Assembly: GCF_014642635.1 (NCBI RefSeq)
Contig: NZ_BMIQ01000005.1
Span: 186,001 to 250,000 of the forward strand
Length of the DNA: 64,000 nt
Direction: 5' to 3'
Source: Aureimonas endophytica
Lineage (GTDB): Bacteria > Pseudomonadota > Alphaproteobacteria > Rhizobiales > Rhizobiaceae
Shown here: positions 53,055-62,530 of the stretch, in pieces
How positions within the stretch are numbered: the first letter of the stretch is position 1
Layout: each line of letters begins with the position of its first letter
Program-made: the position numbers and the translations under genes
The notes under the pieces: generated by a model
Databases searched by the model: none
What the model saw: only the letters and a program-made list of their open reading frames with translations
What the model was told of the DNA's origin: nothing

Positions 53055-53317
53055 CGGGCAGTGGGGAACCCAACCTAGAGGCAAGGGCGGTCCAGACAGG
53101 ACGACATGCGCGGAGGACGGCATCGGGATCGGGCTGTCGGAGGCTTCAGACATCATCGGCCGCACCGGACGGGAACGTTCCTTCGATCATCGAAGCAACT
53201 TTAGAGTGCATCCTCAGCCCGCTACGTTTTTAATCCTTTGCTGACTATATTTCTGTAACTCGTTCCGATGAGATGGCGTGGCCAGCGAAGGTCACGCTCT
53301 CCTTTGCGGAGCATGTC

Positions 53318-55228
53318 ATGTCGTTCAAGAATATGAAGGTCAATGCGAAGCTCGCCGTGGCCTTCGCTCCGATCCTCGTCGCGTCGGCCCTGACCTCGGG
53401 CATCGTCGGGAGCAAGATCTCGGAGATCGAGACGGCCGCCGGATGGGATGTGCATACGACCCGGGTCCTCTCGCAGGCCGACCGGGCGACACAGGGAATC
53501 ATCGGGCAGAGCGCGGCGATGCGCGGCTTCGTCATCAGCCCGAAGGACGCGTTCTATAGCGATTTCAAGACCGCCCAGAAGGTCTTCGACGACGCGGTCG
53601 AGGAAATCCGCACCCTGACCGCCGACAACCCCTCGCAACAGGAGCGCGTCGCCCGGCTGAAGGCGGCCGGCGCGGAGTTCGTCGCGAAGGTGGCGGAGCC
53701 GGAGCGGCGCCTCGCGGGCGACCCCGCGACGCATGAGCAGGCGGTCGAGATCGCCGCCGCGGGCCTCGGCTCGCGCTATGCGAACGCGGTGAAATCGATC
53801 ATCGCCGAGATCGCGGAGACCGAGAGCGTCCTCTTGACGGCGCGGCGCGCGGCCACCGCCCGTTCCTTCGCGTCGGCCTATTGGACGCTCGGCCTTGGCG
53901 CCGCCTTCGCCTTCGCCGTCGCCGCCGCGATGGGCTGGCTGCTGTCGCGCGGCGTCGCGCGGCCGATCACGCTGATGACGGAGGCCATGCGGCATCTCGC
54001 CAGCGGCAACAAGTCCATCTCCATCCCCGCCATGGGGCAGCGGGACGAGCTCGGCGAGATGGCGAGCGCCGTGGAAGGCTTCAGGCAGGCCGCCATCGAG
54101 AAGGAACGGCTCGAGAATATGACGGCGGGTGAACGCGAGGCGGCCGAGAAGGCCCGGCGGGATGCCGAACAGCGCGCCGCGATCGCCGCGAAGGACGCGT
54201 TCGTCGCGGCCGTCCGCCCGAGCTTCGAGCGGCTGTCCGGCGGCGATCTCACCGCCCGGATCGACCCGAACGCCAATGCCGATTACGTCGAGGTCTGCCA
54301 CCTCTTCAACGACAGCGTCGGCAAGCTCGAAAGCACGATCGGCTCGGTCGTCTCGGCGGTCGCCTCGATGCGCACCGGGCTAGGCGAGATCACGGTGGCG
54401 GCGGGCGACCTGTCGCAGCGCACCGAGCAGCAGGCGGCGAGCCTGGAAGAGACGGTCGCGGCGCTCGGCGAGGTCACGCGCGGGGTGAACGGCACGGCGG
54501 AGGCGGCGGCGCGGGCGCAGGCGACGGCCGGCACCGCCCAGCAGGATGCCGAGAAGGGCGGGGCGATCGTCACCAAGGCGGTGGCGGCGATGAACGAGAT
54601 CGAGCGGTCCTCGGCCGAGATCGGCAAGATCATCGGCGTGATCGACGAGATCGCCTTCCAGACGAACCTTCTCGCCCTGAATGCCGGTGTCGAGGCGGCG
54701 CGCGCCGGCGAGGCGGGACGCGGCTTCGCGGTGGTGGCGCAGGAAGTGCGCGGTCTGGCGCAGCGCTCGGCGGAAGCGGCGAAGGAGATCAAGGATCTCA
54801 TCCATACGTCCGGCGTGCAGGTCGAACAGGGGGTGGAGCTCGTGTCCGCCTCGGGCCGCTCGCTGGAGGACATCGTCGCGGGCGTCGCGCAGATGACCGA
54901 GGTGGTCGGCCAGATCGCCCGTTCCGCGCGGGAACAAGCGGTCAGCCTGCGCGAAGTCTCCACCGCCGCCGACCAGATGGACAAGGTGACGCAGCAGAAC
55001 GCGGCGATGGTGGAGGAGACGACGGCCGCCGCCAAGTCGCTCTCGGTGGAAACCGAGCAGCTCGCCGCGCTCGTGGACAAGTTCCAGACGGCTTCGGCGC
55101 GCATGACGAGTGCCGGACGGGCGCCGGTCCGTCCGGCTTCGGCAGCGATCGTGCAGATGCGCACCACCGGCACCGGCGGCGCGGCACCGAAGGCGATGCG
55201 CGCCGAGGATCAGTGGGCCGAATTCTGA
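53318..55228 (+). CDS. Methyl-accepting chemotaxis protein
   Basis: 636 residues from [26 protein letters not shown] lies about 6 bases before. Membrane helices are at about 12-32 and 190-212, with a four-helix-bundle periplasmic sensor between ([20 protein letters not shown]). HAMP domains follow. The signalling hairpin is [20 protein letters not shown] then [20 protein letters not shown]. The C-terminus QWAEF is the CheR/CheB tether pentapeptide (xWxxF), so this is a full chemoreceptor that adapts by methylation. No cheW, cheR, cheB or full cheA is in the window; those must be elsewhere. The gene follows two kinase genes of the surface-signalling region. Confidence 0.94.
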   Translation: MSFKNMKVNAKLAVAFAPILVASALTSGIVGSKISEIETAAGWDVHTTRVLSQADRATQGIIGQSAAMRGFVISPKDAFYSDFKTAQKVFDDAVEEIRTLTADNPSQQERVARLKAAGAEFVAKVAEPERRLAGDPATHEQAVEIAAAGLGSRYANAVKSIIAEIAETESVLLTARRAATARSFASAYWTLGLGAAFAFAVAAAMGWLLSRGVARPITLMTEAMRHLASGNKSISIPAMGQRDELGEMASAVEGFRQAAIEKERLENMTAGEREAAEKARRDAEQRAAIAAKDAFVAAVRPSFERLSGGDLTARIDPNANADYVEVCHLFNDSVGKLESTIGSVVSAVASMRTGLGEITVAAGDLSQRTEQQAASLEETVAALGEVTRGVNGTAEAAARAQATAGTAQQDAEKGGAIVTKAVAAMNEIERSSAEIGKIIGVIDEIAFQTNLLALNAGVEAARAGEAGRGFAVVAQEVRGLAQRSAEAAKEIKDLIHTSGVQVEQGVELVSASGRSLEDIVAGVAQMTEVVGQIARSAREQAVSLREVSTAADQMDKVTQQNAAMVEETTAAAKSLSVETEQLAALVDKFQTASARMTSAGRAPVRPASAAIVQMRTTGTGGAAPKAMRAEDQWAEF

Positions 55229-55685
55229 CCGGCGCTGAGGGGAACGGCCGCTGCCTCTAACACCGACGCGCTTATGCACTGATCCTGGGCGACGCCGCTT
55301 GAGCTTCGTCATCCCGGGCCCGACCCGGGATCCATGCCTCCCGCAGAGCCGCATGGATAAGGGTGGAGAAGAGTGTCCTTCCGCATCGCTCCAGGCTGGT
55401 CGCGACCGGCTTGGAATGGATCCCGGCTCGGGGGCCGGGATGACGAAGCGGTGAGGGGAGCGGATTTCCGTGAAGGCGCGATGATATAAAGCAGGCGAGC
55501 GCTGCGGAAGGCGCGCGCCATGCCGGGGAGCCAGCCGGCGATGACGATGCGGCAATGGGGTCGGCGAGCCTTGTCGCGCCTCGCGCCGGGGCGGCCGGTC
55601 GCGTTCCGGCCGGGGTCGGACGGGCGTAGTCGGGTGACGGGCATCGCCCGCCGGGGCGAGGGGGGCGGGCTCGGCGCCCCGGCGC
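55229..55685. other. Intergenic region holding repeat copy C
   Basis: 457 bases between the chemoreceptor and the convergent OmpR-type gene. The repeat copy C fills 55307-55446. The remainder is G+C-rich with no frame that I can support. Confidence 0.55.
55307..55446. repeat. Dispersed ~139-bp palindromic intergenic repeat, copy C
   Basis: 140 bp with ends GTCATCCCGGGCCCGACCC and GGGGGCCGGGATGACG. The inner strings GGATAAGGGTGGAGA and GGTCGCGACCGGCTTGGAAT are shared with copy D, which lies in the opposite orientation. Confidence 0.88.
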
Positions 55686-56399
55686 TCAGTGGCTGTCCGG
55701 CAGGTTCAGGATATAGCCGGCGCCGCGCACCGATTTGATGCGGTGGCTCTCGCCGGTCGGCTCCAGCTTGCGGCGCAGGCGCGTCACCAGCACGTCCATG
55801 CTCCGGTCCTCGTATTGCCAGGCGCGGTGGAACACGGCCTGCATCAGATGTTCCCGGTCCAGCACCGCGCCGGCCCGCTGCGACAGTTCCTTCAGGAGCA
55901 GATATTCGGCGGCCGTGAGATTCAAAAGCTCGTCGCTTGGGCCGCGCAGGGCGCGGTTCTGCTCATCGAGCCGCCAATGGCCGAGCTGGGCGATGACCTT
56001 CTTCGCCGGCCCGGCCTCGGCCGGCGCCAACTCCGCCAGACGGCGAAGCAGGCTGCGGATCCGCGCCAGAAGCTCGCGCGGCGGATGCGGCTTGACGAGA
56101 TAATCGTCGGCGCCGACCTCCAGGCCGACGATCCGGTCGGTCGGATCGTCATTGGCCGTCAGCATGATGATGCCGCAGCGCTGCGTCTCGCGCAGGAATT
56201 TGATCAGGCTGAAGCCGTCCTCGTCGGGCAGGTTCAGGTCCACGACGGCGACATCGACCGCGCGCTGCTGGCAGATTTCACGCAATGCCGCGCCGCTATC
56301 GGCCTGGGAGATCTCGAAGCCGGCGCGCGTCAGATATTCCGCGATCGCTTCGCGTTGCATCTCAACATCTTCGACGACGACGACATGCTTTCGGTCCAT
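55686..56399 (-). CDS. OmpR/TorR-family response regulator
   Basis: 237 residues. Receiver: VVVVEDVEMQREAIAEYLTR, phospho-Asp in VAVVDLNLPDEDG (about 54), Thr in MLTANDD and Lys in LVKPHPP. The winged-helix output spans about 140-232: LLNLTAAEYLLLKELSQRAG, AVFHRAWQYEDRSMDVLVTR and RLRRKLEPTGESHRIKSVRG then AGYIL. It binds DNA as a dimer once phosphorylated. No cognate histidine kinase is directly adjacent. It is divergent from the Ser/Thr/Pro-rich gene (start 56896), across an AT-rich region with the shared motifs, so it is a natural candidate regulator of that gene and of the repeat-protein operon. Confidence 0.92.
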   Translation of the reverse strand: MDRKHVVVVEDVEMQREAIAEYLTRAGFEISQADSGAALREICQQRAVDVAVVDLNLPDEDGFSLIKFLRETQRCGIIMLTANDDPTDRIVGLEVGADDYLVKPHPPRELLARIRSLLRRLAELAPAEAGPAKKVIAQLGHWRLDEQNRALRGPSDELLNLTAAEYLLLKELSQRAGAVLDREHLMQAVFHRAWQYEDRSMDVLVTRLRRKLEPTGESHRIKSVRGAGYILNLPDSH

Positions 56400-56895
56400 T
56401 CTGAAGGCTTCCTCCTCATGATCCCGTCCGAGTTTAACTCAACCATAGCCGGTGGAAAAACCATAAGATTTAGGTCATTCACATAGACGGGCGGCGCATC
56501 CGGCGTGGTCGCATAAACCGAATATCTTCCTAATATCATGCTTTCTCAGGAGAAAATCCCGTTAGATGGCGGTCCATCCGGGGCAAGGGCCCGGATCGCC
56601 GGGCGATCGCGCGCGATCCAGGGGCGAGTGGCGAGGGAGAAGCGAAGCCGAACGGCCGGATCGTTGCGGAAACCGGCCGCAATGTAACGCACGGCAACAC
56701 TCCGTTTCATTTCGCAATATCCGTGTATATTTCTTGCAGATCGAACGGATATGACAGATCATCCGATTGACGTCATAACAAATCGATACGCTTCTACTGT
56801 CGTCTCCATCAAGCTTTAATCTTTCCGGTCGGAGTCCGGTGAGGGGCCGGAACCACAATCGCAGCCAGCAAGAATGCGAACGAAAGCGACTTTCC
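56400..56895. other. Intergenic region between the OmpR-type and Ser/Thr/Pro-rich genes
   Basis: About 500 bases between divergent starts. 56440-56560 is AT-rich (GAATATCTTCCTAATATCAT) and suits the minus-strand promoter. 56690-56820 is AT-rich and carries the motifs shared with the repeat-protein upstream region. The G+C-rich part between shows nothing I can name. Confidence 0.45.
56711..56776 (+). promoter_or_regulatory. Upstream motifs shared with the repeat-protein gene
   Basis: TTCGCAATAT (56711-56720), GATATGACAG (56748-56757) and ACGTCAT (56770-56776) recur in the same order as at 37001-37056, with spacings of 37 and 22 bases between starts here against 30 and 19 there. TTGACG at 56767 could also be a -35 box. 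Confidence 0.5.
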
Positions 56896-57951
56896 ATGGC
56901 CGGCATCCTCTCCGTCGTCAGCTCCGCCAGCACGACCGGCACCACGCCTCGAACGACCAGCACCACGACCAGCAATCCCGTGACGGTGCTGACGAATTCG
57001 CTTCAGGCGACGGGCACGTCCTTCTCCTCGACCCTGACCTCGACCGGCAATGTCGCGCTGGCGACGCAGGCCGCCATCACGACGCTCGGCACCTCGCTTT
57101 CGGGCTCCTCCGCCGCCACGACGCCGACGGGTTCGACCCCGGCCCCCGGTTCGACCGCTCCCGCGCCGACCACGACGACCGCGCCTTCGACCTCGACCGC
57201 CACCAGCCCGGCCACCCCCGCGCCGGCGAGCTCGACCGCGTCCTCCTCGACGCCTGCGTCCTCCCCGGCGACGACGAGCCCTTCGACCCCCTCCGTCTCC
57301 GCCACGACCCCGAGCTCGGTCCCGACGAGCGAGCCGGCGCCCGCCGCCAGCCCGGCGCCCACGGTGACGACGAGCGCGCCCTCGACCGCATCCTCTTCGA
57401 CGCCTGCGGCTTCCTCGACGGTGGCGAGCTCCTCGACCTCACCGGCCTCCACTCCAGCTCCGAACCCGGCCCCGACGAGCACCGCCGCGCCGGCTAGCAG
57501 CCCGGTGCCGGCCGCCACGGCGCCCGCCGCGAGTCCCGCTTCGGCGCCGACGCCCACCGTCGCCGCGCCGACGCCCGCCAACCCGTCCACGACGCCGGCC
57601 GCCGCCGCCCTGTCCGCGACGGCGCAGGAGAAGACGCGGACGGTGTCGGCCGCCGTCGAGGCGCTGATGACGCAGATCACGGCGCGGACGGCTCTCGCCG
57701 AGAAGACGGTGGCGGTGGAGGAGGACCGGCTGCGCCGCATGGCCGAGGCCGTGCGCGCGGAGATGAAGACCGACAGGCTCGTCGCCCAGCTCGGCGCGCG
57801 GGCCGAGGTCGATCCCGCCGCCGATCCGAAGGCGAGCGAGAAGGAGGCGGGCATCGCGTCGGAGCCCGGCCGGTCCGACAGCCTCGTCGGCCGCTCCTCC
57901 GGCAACGGGGCGGCCTTCGTCGCCTCAGCCTATCGCCGGAACGCCGCGTGA
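56896..57951 (+). CDS. Ser/Thr/Pro/Ala-rich mucin-like protein with helical C-terminus
   Basis: 351 residues from MAGILSVVSSASTTGTTPRT; the ribosome-binding site is weak and an in-frame Met lies 19 codons upstream. Residues about 85-255 are almost only Ser, Thr, Pro and Ala (for example SSTPAASSTVASSSTSPAST). The last 90 residues differ: charged and helical (TRTVSAAVEALMTQITARTA, VAVEEDRLRRMAEAVRAEMK). No signal peptide is seen. The opening SSASTTGTTPRTTST and shared upstream motifs resemble the setting of the repeat protein, so secretion by the same exporter is a reasonable guess. A homologous family is not recognised. Confidence 0.7.
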   Translation: MAGILSVVSSASTTGTTPRTTSTTTSNPVTVLTNSLQATGTSFSSTLTSTGNVALATQAAITTLGTSLSGSSAATTPTGSTPAPGSTAPAPTTTTAPSTSTATSPATPAPASSTASSSTPASSPATTSPSTPSVSATTPSSVPTSEPAPAASPAPTVTTSAPSTASSSTPAASSTVASSSTSPASTPAPNPAPTSTAAPASSPVPAATAPAASPASAPTPTVAAPTPANPSTTPAAAALSATAQEKTRTVSAAVEALMTQITARTALAEKTVAVEEDRLRRMAEAVRAEMKTDRLVAQLGARAEVDPAADPKASEKEAGIASEPGRSDSLVGRSSGNGAAFVASAYRRNAA

Positions 57952-57952
57952 G

Positions 57953-58243
57953 ATGAGCGCCGAATACGAAGCCTTGCCCCGGCACTGCCTGTTCGAGGTG
58001 GTGCGGGTCTATCGCGACAGCCTGGGCGGCTGGTCCGACAAGTGCTCCGCCGCCTTCGAGGCGATGGCCTATCTGAAGTCGATCTATGGCGAGGACGCCC
58101 GCGCCGAGACCGAGGTCGCGCTGCGCTATGCGCGGGCGACAGGCGACCATGCGATGATCGACGCCTTTCTCGTGATCATCGACTGCCTCACCCGCGATCC
58201 GGCGCATATGTCGCCGGCCGCCGGACGACCGCTGCATTCCTGA
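57953..58243 (+). CDS. Small hypothetical protein coupled to the Ser/Thr/Pro-rich gene
   Basis: 96 residues, starting one base after the previous stop, so the two are almost certainly translated together. It is helical, with LPRHCLFEVVRVYRDSLGGW, CSAAFEAMAYLKSIYGEDAR and HAMIDAFLVIIDCLTRDPAH, and three Cys. No signal or membrane segment. It may be a chaperone or regulator of the secreted-type protein before it. I do not know the family. Confidence 0.7.
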   Translation: MSAEYEALPRHCLFEVVRVYRDSLGGWSDKCSAAFEAMAYLKSIYGEDARAETEVALRYARATGDHAMIDAFLVIIDCLTRDPAHMSPAAGRPLHS

Positions 58244-58270
58244 CGCCGATCGGCGGCGGGACGGGGAGGG

Positions 58271-58286
58271 GAGGCCGCGCGGCCTC
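58271..58286 (+). terminator. Hairpin after the small hypothetical gene
   Basis: GAGGCC-GCGC-GGCCTC is a perfect 16-base palindrome followed by TTGT, 28 bases after the stop at 58243. The T-tract is short, so this is a weak terminator candidate. Confidence 0.4.
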
Positions 58287-58365
58287 TTGTCGTCCCGGCT
58301 GCCTCTGCCCTTCGGCGCGTCTCATACTTCCGCGCCTTTGCCGACACTCGCTCACCTTGCCGCCT

Positions 58366-58504
58366 CGTCATCCCGGGCCCGACCCGGGATCCATTCCAAG
58401 CCGGTCGCGACCGGCCGGAAACGATGAGGAAGAACGCGGGATCTCCACCCTTATCCAAGCGGTTCCGGCGAGGCATGGATCCCGGGGCGGGCCCGGGATG
58501 ACGA
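58366..58504. repeat. Dispersed ~139-bp palindromic intergenic repeat, copy D (inverted)
   Basis: 139 bp; read on the minus strand it aligns with copies B and C, sharing GGTCGCGACCGGCTTGGAAT and GGATAAGGGTGGAGA. It lies between the small hypothetical gene and the PAS kinase gene. Confidence 0.87.
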
Positions 58505-58549
58505 CACTGAGACGGTGTCGCCAAGGATCAAGGCAGGAACGTACCGGAC

Positions 58550-60658
58550 TCAGTCCCCGATCATCGCCTGGATGCGGCCCGACAGGATGGTCATGTCGAA
58601 CGGCTTCGTCACGACCTGCATGCCGGGGTCGAGATGGCCGTGGCTGAGGACGGCGTTCTCGGCATAGCCGGTGACGAACATGATCTTCAGCCCGCCGCGC
58701 AACTCGCGCGCCGCGTCCGCCACCTGGCGGCCGTTCATGCCGTTCGGCAGGCCGACATCGGTGATCAGGAGATCGATCGGCACCGGCGAGCGCAGCACCT
58801 TCAGCGCCTCCGGCCCGTCGCCGGCCTCGATGGCGGTGAGGCCGAGATCCTCCACGGCATCGACCACCAGCATGCGCACCAGCGGCTCGTCATCGACCAC
58901 GAGCACCGTCCTGCCGCGCGAGGAAAGGCGCGGCGGCGCCGGCTCCGCCACCATCTCCACCGGCGCATCGCCATGATGCCGCGGGAGATAGAGACAGATC
59001 ATCGAGCCCTGGCCGACCTCCGAATAGATCCGCACCTGTCCGCCAGACTGGCGCGCGAAGCCGTAGATCATCGACAGGCCGAGCCCGGTGCCGAGGCCGA
59101 TCGGCTTGGTGGTGAAGAAGGGATCGAAGGCCTTTTCGATCACGTCCGGCGTCATGCCGGTGCCGGTATCGGAGACGCACATCGCCACATACTGGCCGGG
59201 CGGCAGGTCGCGCTCGCGCCCCGCGCGGTCGTCCAGCCAGCGATTGCCGGTCTCGATGGTGATCCGGCCGCCGTCCGGCATCGCGTCGCGCGCATTGATG
59301 CAGAGATTGAGAAGGGCGTTCTCCAGCTGGTTCGGATCGACCAGCGTCGACCAGAGTCCGCCCTTCGCCACGGTTTCCAGCGTGATCCCGGGGCCGACCG
59401 TGCGGCGGATCAGGTCCTCCATGTCGGCGACGAGACGGTTCACGTCGGTCGGCTTCGGATCGAGCGTCTGGCGGCGGGAAAAGGCGAGAAGCCGGTGGGT
59501 GAGCGCGGCGGCGCGCTTGGCCGCGCCCTGGGCGGCGATCACATAGCGGTCGAGCTCGCCGATCCGTCCCTGGCGCAGGCGTGCCTGGATCATGTCGAGC
59601 GAGCCGGAAATGCCGGCGAGAAGATTGTTGAAGTCATGGGCGAGGCCGCCGGTGAGCTGGCCGACCGCCTCCATCTTCTGCGACTGGCGCAGCGCCTCCT
59701 CGGCCAGCATCAGCTCCGCCGTCTGGGCGGCGACGCGCTGTTCCAGCGTGTCGTTCAATTCGCGCAGCATGTCCGTCACGCGCGCGCGCTCGGCCTCCCC
59801 CGCCCGCCGCTCCTCGATATCGATGAGGACGCCCGGAAAGCTCAGCGGCGTGCCGTCCGGGGCGTGGTCCACCCGGCCGTTCGCCTCCAGCCAGTAATAG
59901 CGACCGTCGGCGCGGCGGGTGCGGTACTGATGCGCATAGGCGCCGCCCCGGGCGATGGCGGCCTCGATGGCGGCGCCGAGCCCCTCCCGGTCGTCGGGAT
60001 GCACCGTCTCCACCACCTGCGCGAGGCTGAGGCCCTCGCGGCCGAGCGCCGGATCGAGGCCGAAGGCCTCGGCGAAGGCGGCGTCGACCGTGAAGCGGTC
60101 GCTCGGAATGTCCCAGAACCAGGTGCCGATGATCGCGCCGGCGGCGAGCGCCAGCTGCACGCGCTCGACATTCTGGCGGGCGAGCGCCTCGCTGGCGCGC
60201 AACGCCGCCTCGCCGGCCTTGCGCGCCGAGATGTCGCGGAAGAGGACGGAGACCTGCCGCAGGCTCGCCGGCTCGACCCGCGCCGCCGCCACCTCGATAT
60301 GGCGGCCGGCGGTGACGAATTCGCGCTCGAAGCGGATCGGCCGGCCGCTGTCGAGGACGCCGCCATAAAGCTCGATCCAGGCCTCCGCCTCGCTTGGCGC
60401 CAGTTCGCGCAGGCGCTTGCCGACGATATCGGGAATGCCGGTATGGCGCTCGTAGCCGGAATTGGCCTCGACATGGACATAGTCGCTCGCGGGGCCATGC
60501 GGCCCGTCGATGAATTCGATGATGCAGAAGCCGTCGTCGATCGCTTCGAAGAGGGCACGGTAGCGGGCCTGGCTGCGGGCCAGCGCGTCGAGGGCGAGAT
60601 GCGGATCCATGGCGCCGGGAACGCCGTCGAAAACCCTTTCCGCGGAATCGTTCGTCAC
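58550..60658 (-). CDS. PAS-domain hybrid histidine kinase
   Basis: About 702 residues from a GTG at 60658 with a weak AAGAG; ATG at 60610 (686 residues) is an equally possible start. No membrane segment. PAS 1 (about 30-145) contains [23 protein letters not shown] 2 (about 165-290) contains [20 protein letters not shown] and [20 protein letters not shown]. His[22 protein letters not shown]. ATPase: [32 protein letters not shown]. Receiver: [20 protein letters not shown] with Asp in [14 protein letters not shown] and Lys in VTKPFDM. It is a cytoplasmic kinase of the common alphaproteobacterial type. A regulator partner is not adjacent. Confidence 0.9.
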   Translation of the reverse strand: MTNDSAERVFDGVPGAMDPHLALDALARSQARYRALFEAIDDGFCIIEFIDGPHGPASDYVHVEANSGYERHTGIPDIVGKRLRELAPSEAEAWIELYGGVLDSGRPIRFEREFVTAGRHIEVAAARVEPASLRQVSVLFRDISARKAGEAALRASEALARQNVERVQLALAAGAIIGTWFWDIPSDRFTVDAAFAEAFGLDPALGREGLSLAQVVETVHPDDREGLGAAIEAAIARGGAYAHQYRTRRADGRYYWLEANGRVDHAPDGTPLSFPGVLIDIEERRAGEAERARVTDMLRELNDTLEQRVAAQTAELMLAEEALRQSQKMEAVGQLTGGLAHDFNNLLAGISGSLDMIQARLRQGRIGELDRYVIAAQGAAKRAAALTHRLLAFSRRQTLDPKPTDVNRLVADMEDLIRRTVGPGITLETVAKGGLWSTLVDPNQLENALLNLCINARDAMPDGGRITIETGNRWLDDRAGRERDLPPGQYVAMCVSDTGTGMTPDVIEKAFDPFFTTKPIGLGTGLGLSMIYGFARQSGGQVRIYSEVGQGSMICLYLPRHHGDAPVEMVAEPAPPRLSSRGRTVLVVDDEPLVRMLVVDAVEDLGLTAIEAGDGPEALKVLRSPVPIDLLITDVGLPNGMNGRQVADAARELRGGLKIMFVTGYAENAVLSHGHLDPGMQVVTKPFDMTILSGRIQAMIGD

Positions 60659-60858
60659 TGGTTGAACTCTTGGTCGATGGCGTTCATGCAGTGCCTTCAA
60701 CGCACTAACGACGAAAAGGCACCAAGGTCTCGCGGCGTTTTCTGCCCGAAAGCGCCGCACGGGGAAACCAGCCACGGCGAGCCATATCGTCGCTGCCGCA
60801 TGTCAGGGGCGCGCCCGGACAGGGCGCACCCGCTCGCAAGTCGGGACGCTCGCCGGCT

Positions 60859-61149
60859 TCAGGGCCGCTGCCGCGCCACCCGCGCCGTCAGCTCGGAAAA
60901 GCTCGGGGTCTCGCCGGCGGCGGCGGCGCGGTTCGCCTGGCGCAGATAGCGCAACGGAAAGGCGATGGCCTCGAGATTGGCCGGGCTCAGCTCGGCCGGC
61001 CGCGACCGGTCGGTGGCGAGCGCGGTCTCGGCCGCCGCCAGGGCGGCGTCGATCTCGGCCTCGCTCAGCATCTCCTTCTGCCGCAGCGCCGACATCAGCG
61101 CCGCGACGGCGACATAGAGACCTTCGAGTTGCAGATTGGCGGTGTTCAT
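60859..61149 (-). CDS. Small hypothetical protein
   Basis: 96 residues from MNTANLQLEGLYVAVAALMS, with GGGAGGA about 11 bases upstream. It is helical: LRQKEMLSEAEIDAALAAAE then LSPANLEAIAFPLRYLRQAN. No Cys, signal or membrane segment. I do not recognise it with certainty. It lies 200 bases downstream of no same-strand gene except the PAS kinase, which follows it on the minus strand. Confidence 0.68.
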   Translation of the reverse strand: MNTANLQLEGLYVAVAALMSALRQKEMLSEAEIDAALAAAETALATDRSRPAELSPANLEAIAFPLRYLRQANRAAAAGETPSFSELTARVARQRP

Positions 61150-61364
61150 GGGCGCGGGTCCTCCCTCCTCGCCATGGCGGGCGCGGCGCGCCCACGCTGC
61201 CCCCCTTCTAGCACATCCGGCACCGGGCGGCGCTCCGCTCCCCGCCGCCCTCGTCTTCGTCGCGACGCGCTTCTCCCGCAACACCTGCCCGAGACGGGCG
61301 ACGCGGTTGAAACCTTTTCAATTCAATCACATAGACTACGGGCTGCATTCGCGGAACGGGGCCG

Positions 61365-61380
61365 GTTGTCCGCTGCCAAC
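61365..61380. promoter_or_regulatory. Third parS-like site, far from the rep locus
   Basis: GTTGTCCGCTGCCAAC matches all ten fixed bases of the repABC parS consensus GTTNNCNGCNGNNAAC. It lies between the small hypothetical gene and the end of the rpiR-type gene, about 25 kb from the other two sites. Confidence 0.6.
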
Positions 61381-61408
61381 CCTGCCACCCCCCGCCAAAA
61401 GTCCGCCG

Positions 61409-62284
61409 CTAGTCCTCCCGCAGGCGAAGATCGTTGAGCCGGCGCTTCATCGTGCCGAAGCGGTCGGCGAAGCTCTCGTTCCGCCGCAGGGCGACGGCCG
61501 TCGACAGAATGTCGATGACGACGAGGGCGGCGATGCGCGAGATGGTCGGGGTGTAGATATTGGTGTTTTCCAGCGTCTCGACGACGATCGTCACGTCGCA
61601 ATGGGCGGAGAGGGCGCTGGCCGCGCCGGTGAGCGCGATCACCTTCGCGCCGCCCTCGCGCGCCGCCTCGGCGATGTCGAGCAGCGATCGCGTGCGCCCG
61701 GTCTGCGAGATGATCACCGCGACGTCGCCGGCGCGCATCATCGAGGCCGACATCAGCTGCTGGTGGGAATCGAGCTGCGCGCCGCAGGGCACGCCGAAGA
61801 GCGGAAACTTCTGCTGCGCGTCGCGCGCGACGATGCCCGACGCGCCGAAGCCGAAGAACTCGATGGCGCGCGCCGCCTCCAGAAGGTCGATCGCCGCCGC
61901 GAGCGCCGCGCCGTCGAGATTGCGCCGCGCCCAGTCGAGGCTGGTGATCGTATAGTCGAAGACCTTCTCGACCACCTTTTCCGCCGTGTCGCTGCGCTGG
62001 AGGACGGAATGGGTCGCGGGCGTGCCGAGCGCCAGCCCGTGGGCGAGGCGCAGCTTGAAGTCCTGATAGCCGGTGCAGCCGAGCGCGTTGCAGAAGCGGA
62101 TCACGGTCGGCTGGCTGACGCCGGCCTCCATGGCGGTGTCGGCGAGCGTCGCGCCGAGCACGCGCTGCGGATCGGACAGGACGAGATCGGCGACCTTCCG
62201 TTCGGAGCGGCGCAGCGCGTCATGCGTGTCGCGCACGATCTCCAGGATGTTGCGCTGGGGGGCCTGGACTTCGCTGCCATCCAT
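61409..62284 (-). CDS. RpiR-family transcriptional regulator, HexR-like
   Basis: 291 residues. HTH_6 domain at about 10-85: DALRRSERKVADLVLSDPQR, LADTAMEAGVSQPTVIRFCN and GYQDFKLRLAHGLALGTP. SIS domain at about 125-260: ARAIEFFGFGASGIVARDAQ, DVAVIISQTGRTRSLLDIAE and VETLENTNIYTPTISRIAAL. These strings match the HexR repressor of glucose (Entner-Doudoroff) genes, as I remember it. The SIS domain should bind a sugar phosphate such as KDPG. A HexR-type palindrome overlaps its own promoter, and matching sites lie at 25337, 25441 and 62477. Confidence 0.88.
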   Translation of the reverse strand: MDGSEVQAPQRNILEIVRDTHDALRRSERKVADLVLSDPQRVLGATLADTAMEAGVSQPTVIRFCNALGCTGYQDFKLRLAHGLALGTPATHSVLQRSDTAEKVVEKVFDYTITSLDWARRNLDGAALAAAIDLLEAARAIEFFGFGASGIVARDAQQKFPLFGVPCGAQLDSHQQLMSASMMRAGDVAVIISQTGRTRSLLDIAEAAREGGAKVIALTGAASALSAHCDVTIVVETLENTNIYTPTISRIAALVVIDILSTAVALRRNESFADRFGTMKRRLNDLRLRED

Positions 62285-62305
62285 TGCCGATGCGGCTCCG
62301 CTTCC

Positions 62306-62342
62306 TTGTAGTTAAACTACAATCCTCATGCCGACACCGCAA
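62306..62342 (-). promoter_or_regulatory. rpiR/hexR-type promoter with autoregulatory operator
   Basis: On the minus strand TTGCGG (62342-62337) and TAGTTT (62319-62314) are 17 bases apart. TTGTAGTTAAACTACAA (62306-62322) is palindromic around one base, fits the HexR consensus within its 15-base core, and covers the -10. Confidence 0.75.
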
Positions 62343-62458
62343 GCTTTCTGAGCACTTCCGTGGCCATTCCCAAGGATTTTGCTGCATGGCACCGGATATT
62401 GCGGCGCATCATTTTCACTTATGCGCTTTCATCGCACATCCGTGATGAATAGCGGCGC

Positions 62459-62491
62459 TTGACCCCGCTCCGATTCTGTACCTATGCTACA
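62459..62491 (+). promoter_or_regulatory. Promoter of the sugar-binding protein gene with HexR-type half-sites
   Basis: TTGACC (62459-62464) and TATGCT (62483-62488) are 18 bases apart. TGTACCTATGCTACA (62477-62491) has the TGTA/TACA ends at HexR spacing but a divergent core, and it covers the -10. Confidence 0.55.
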
Positions 62492-62530
62492 TCAAGGGCG
62501 AGGGAGACGCCCGGATCGGCGGAGGAACCC

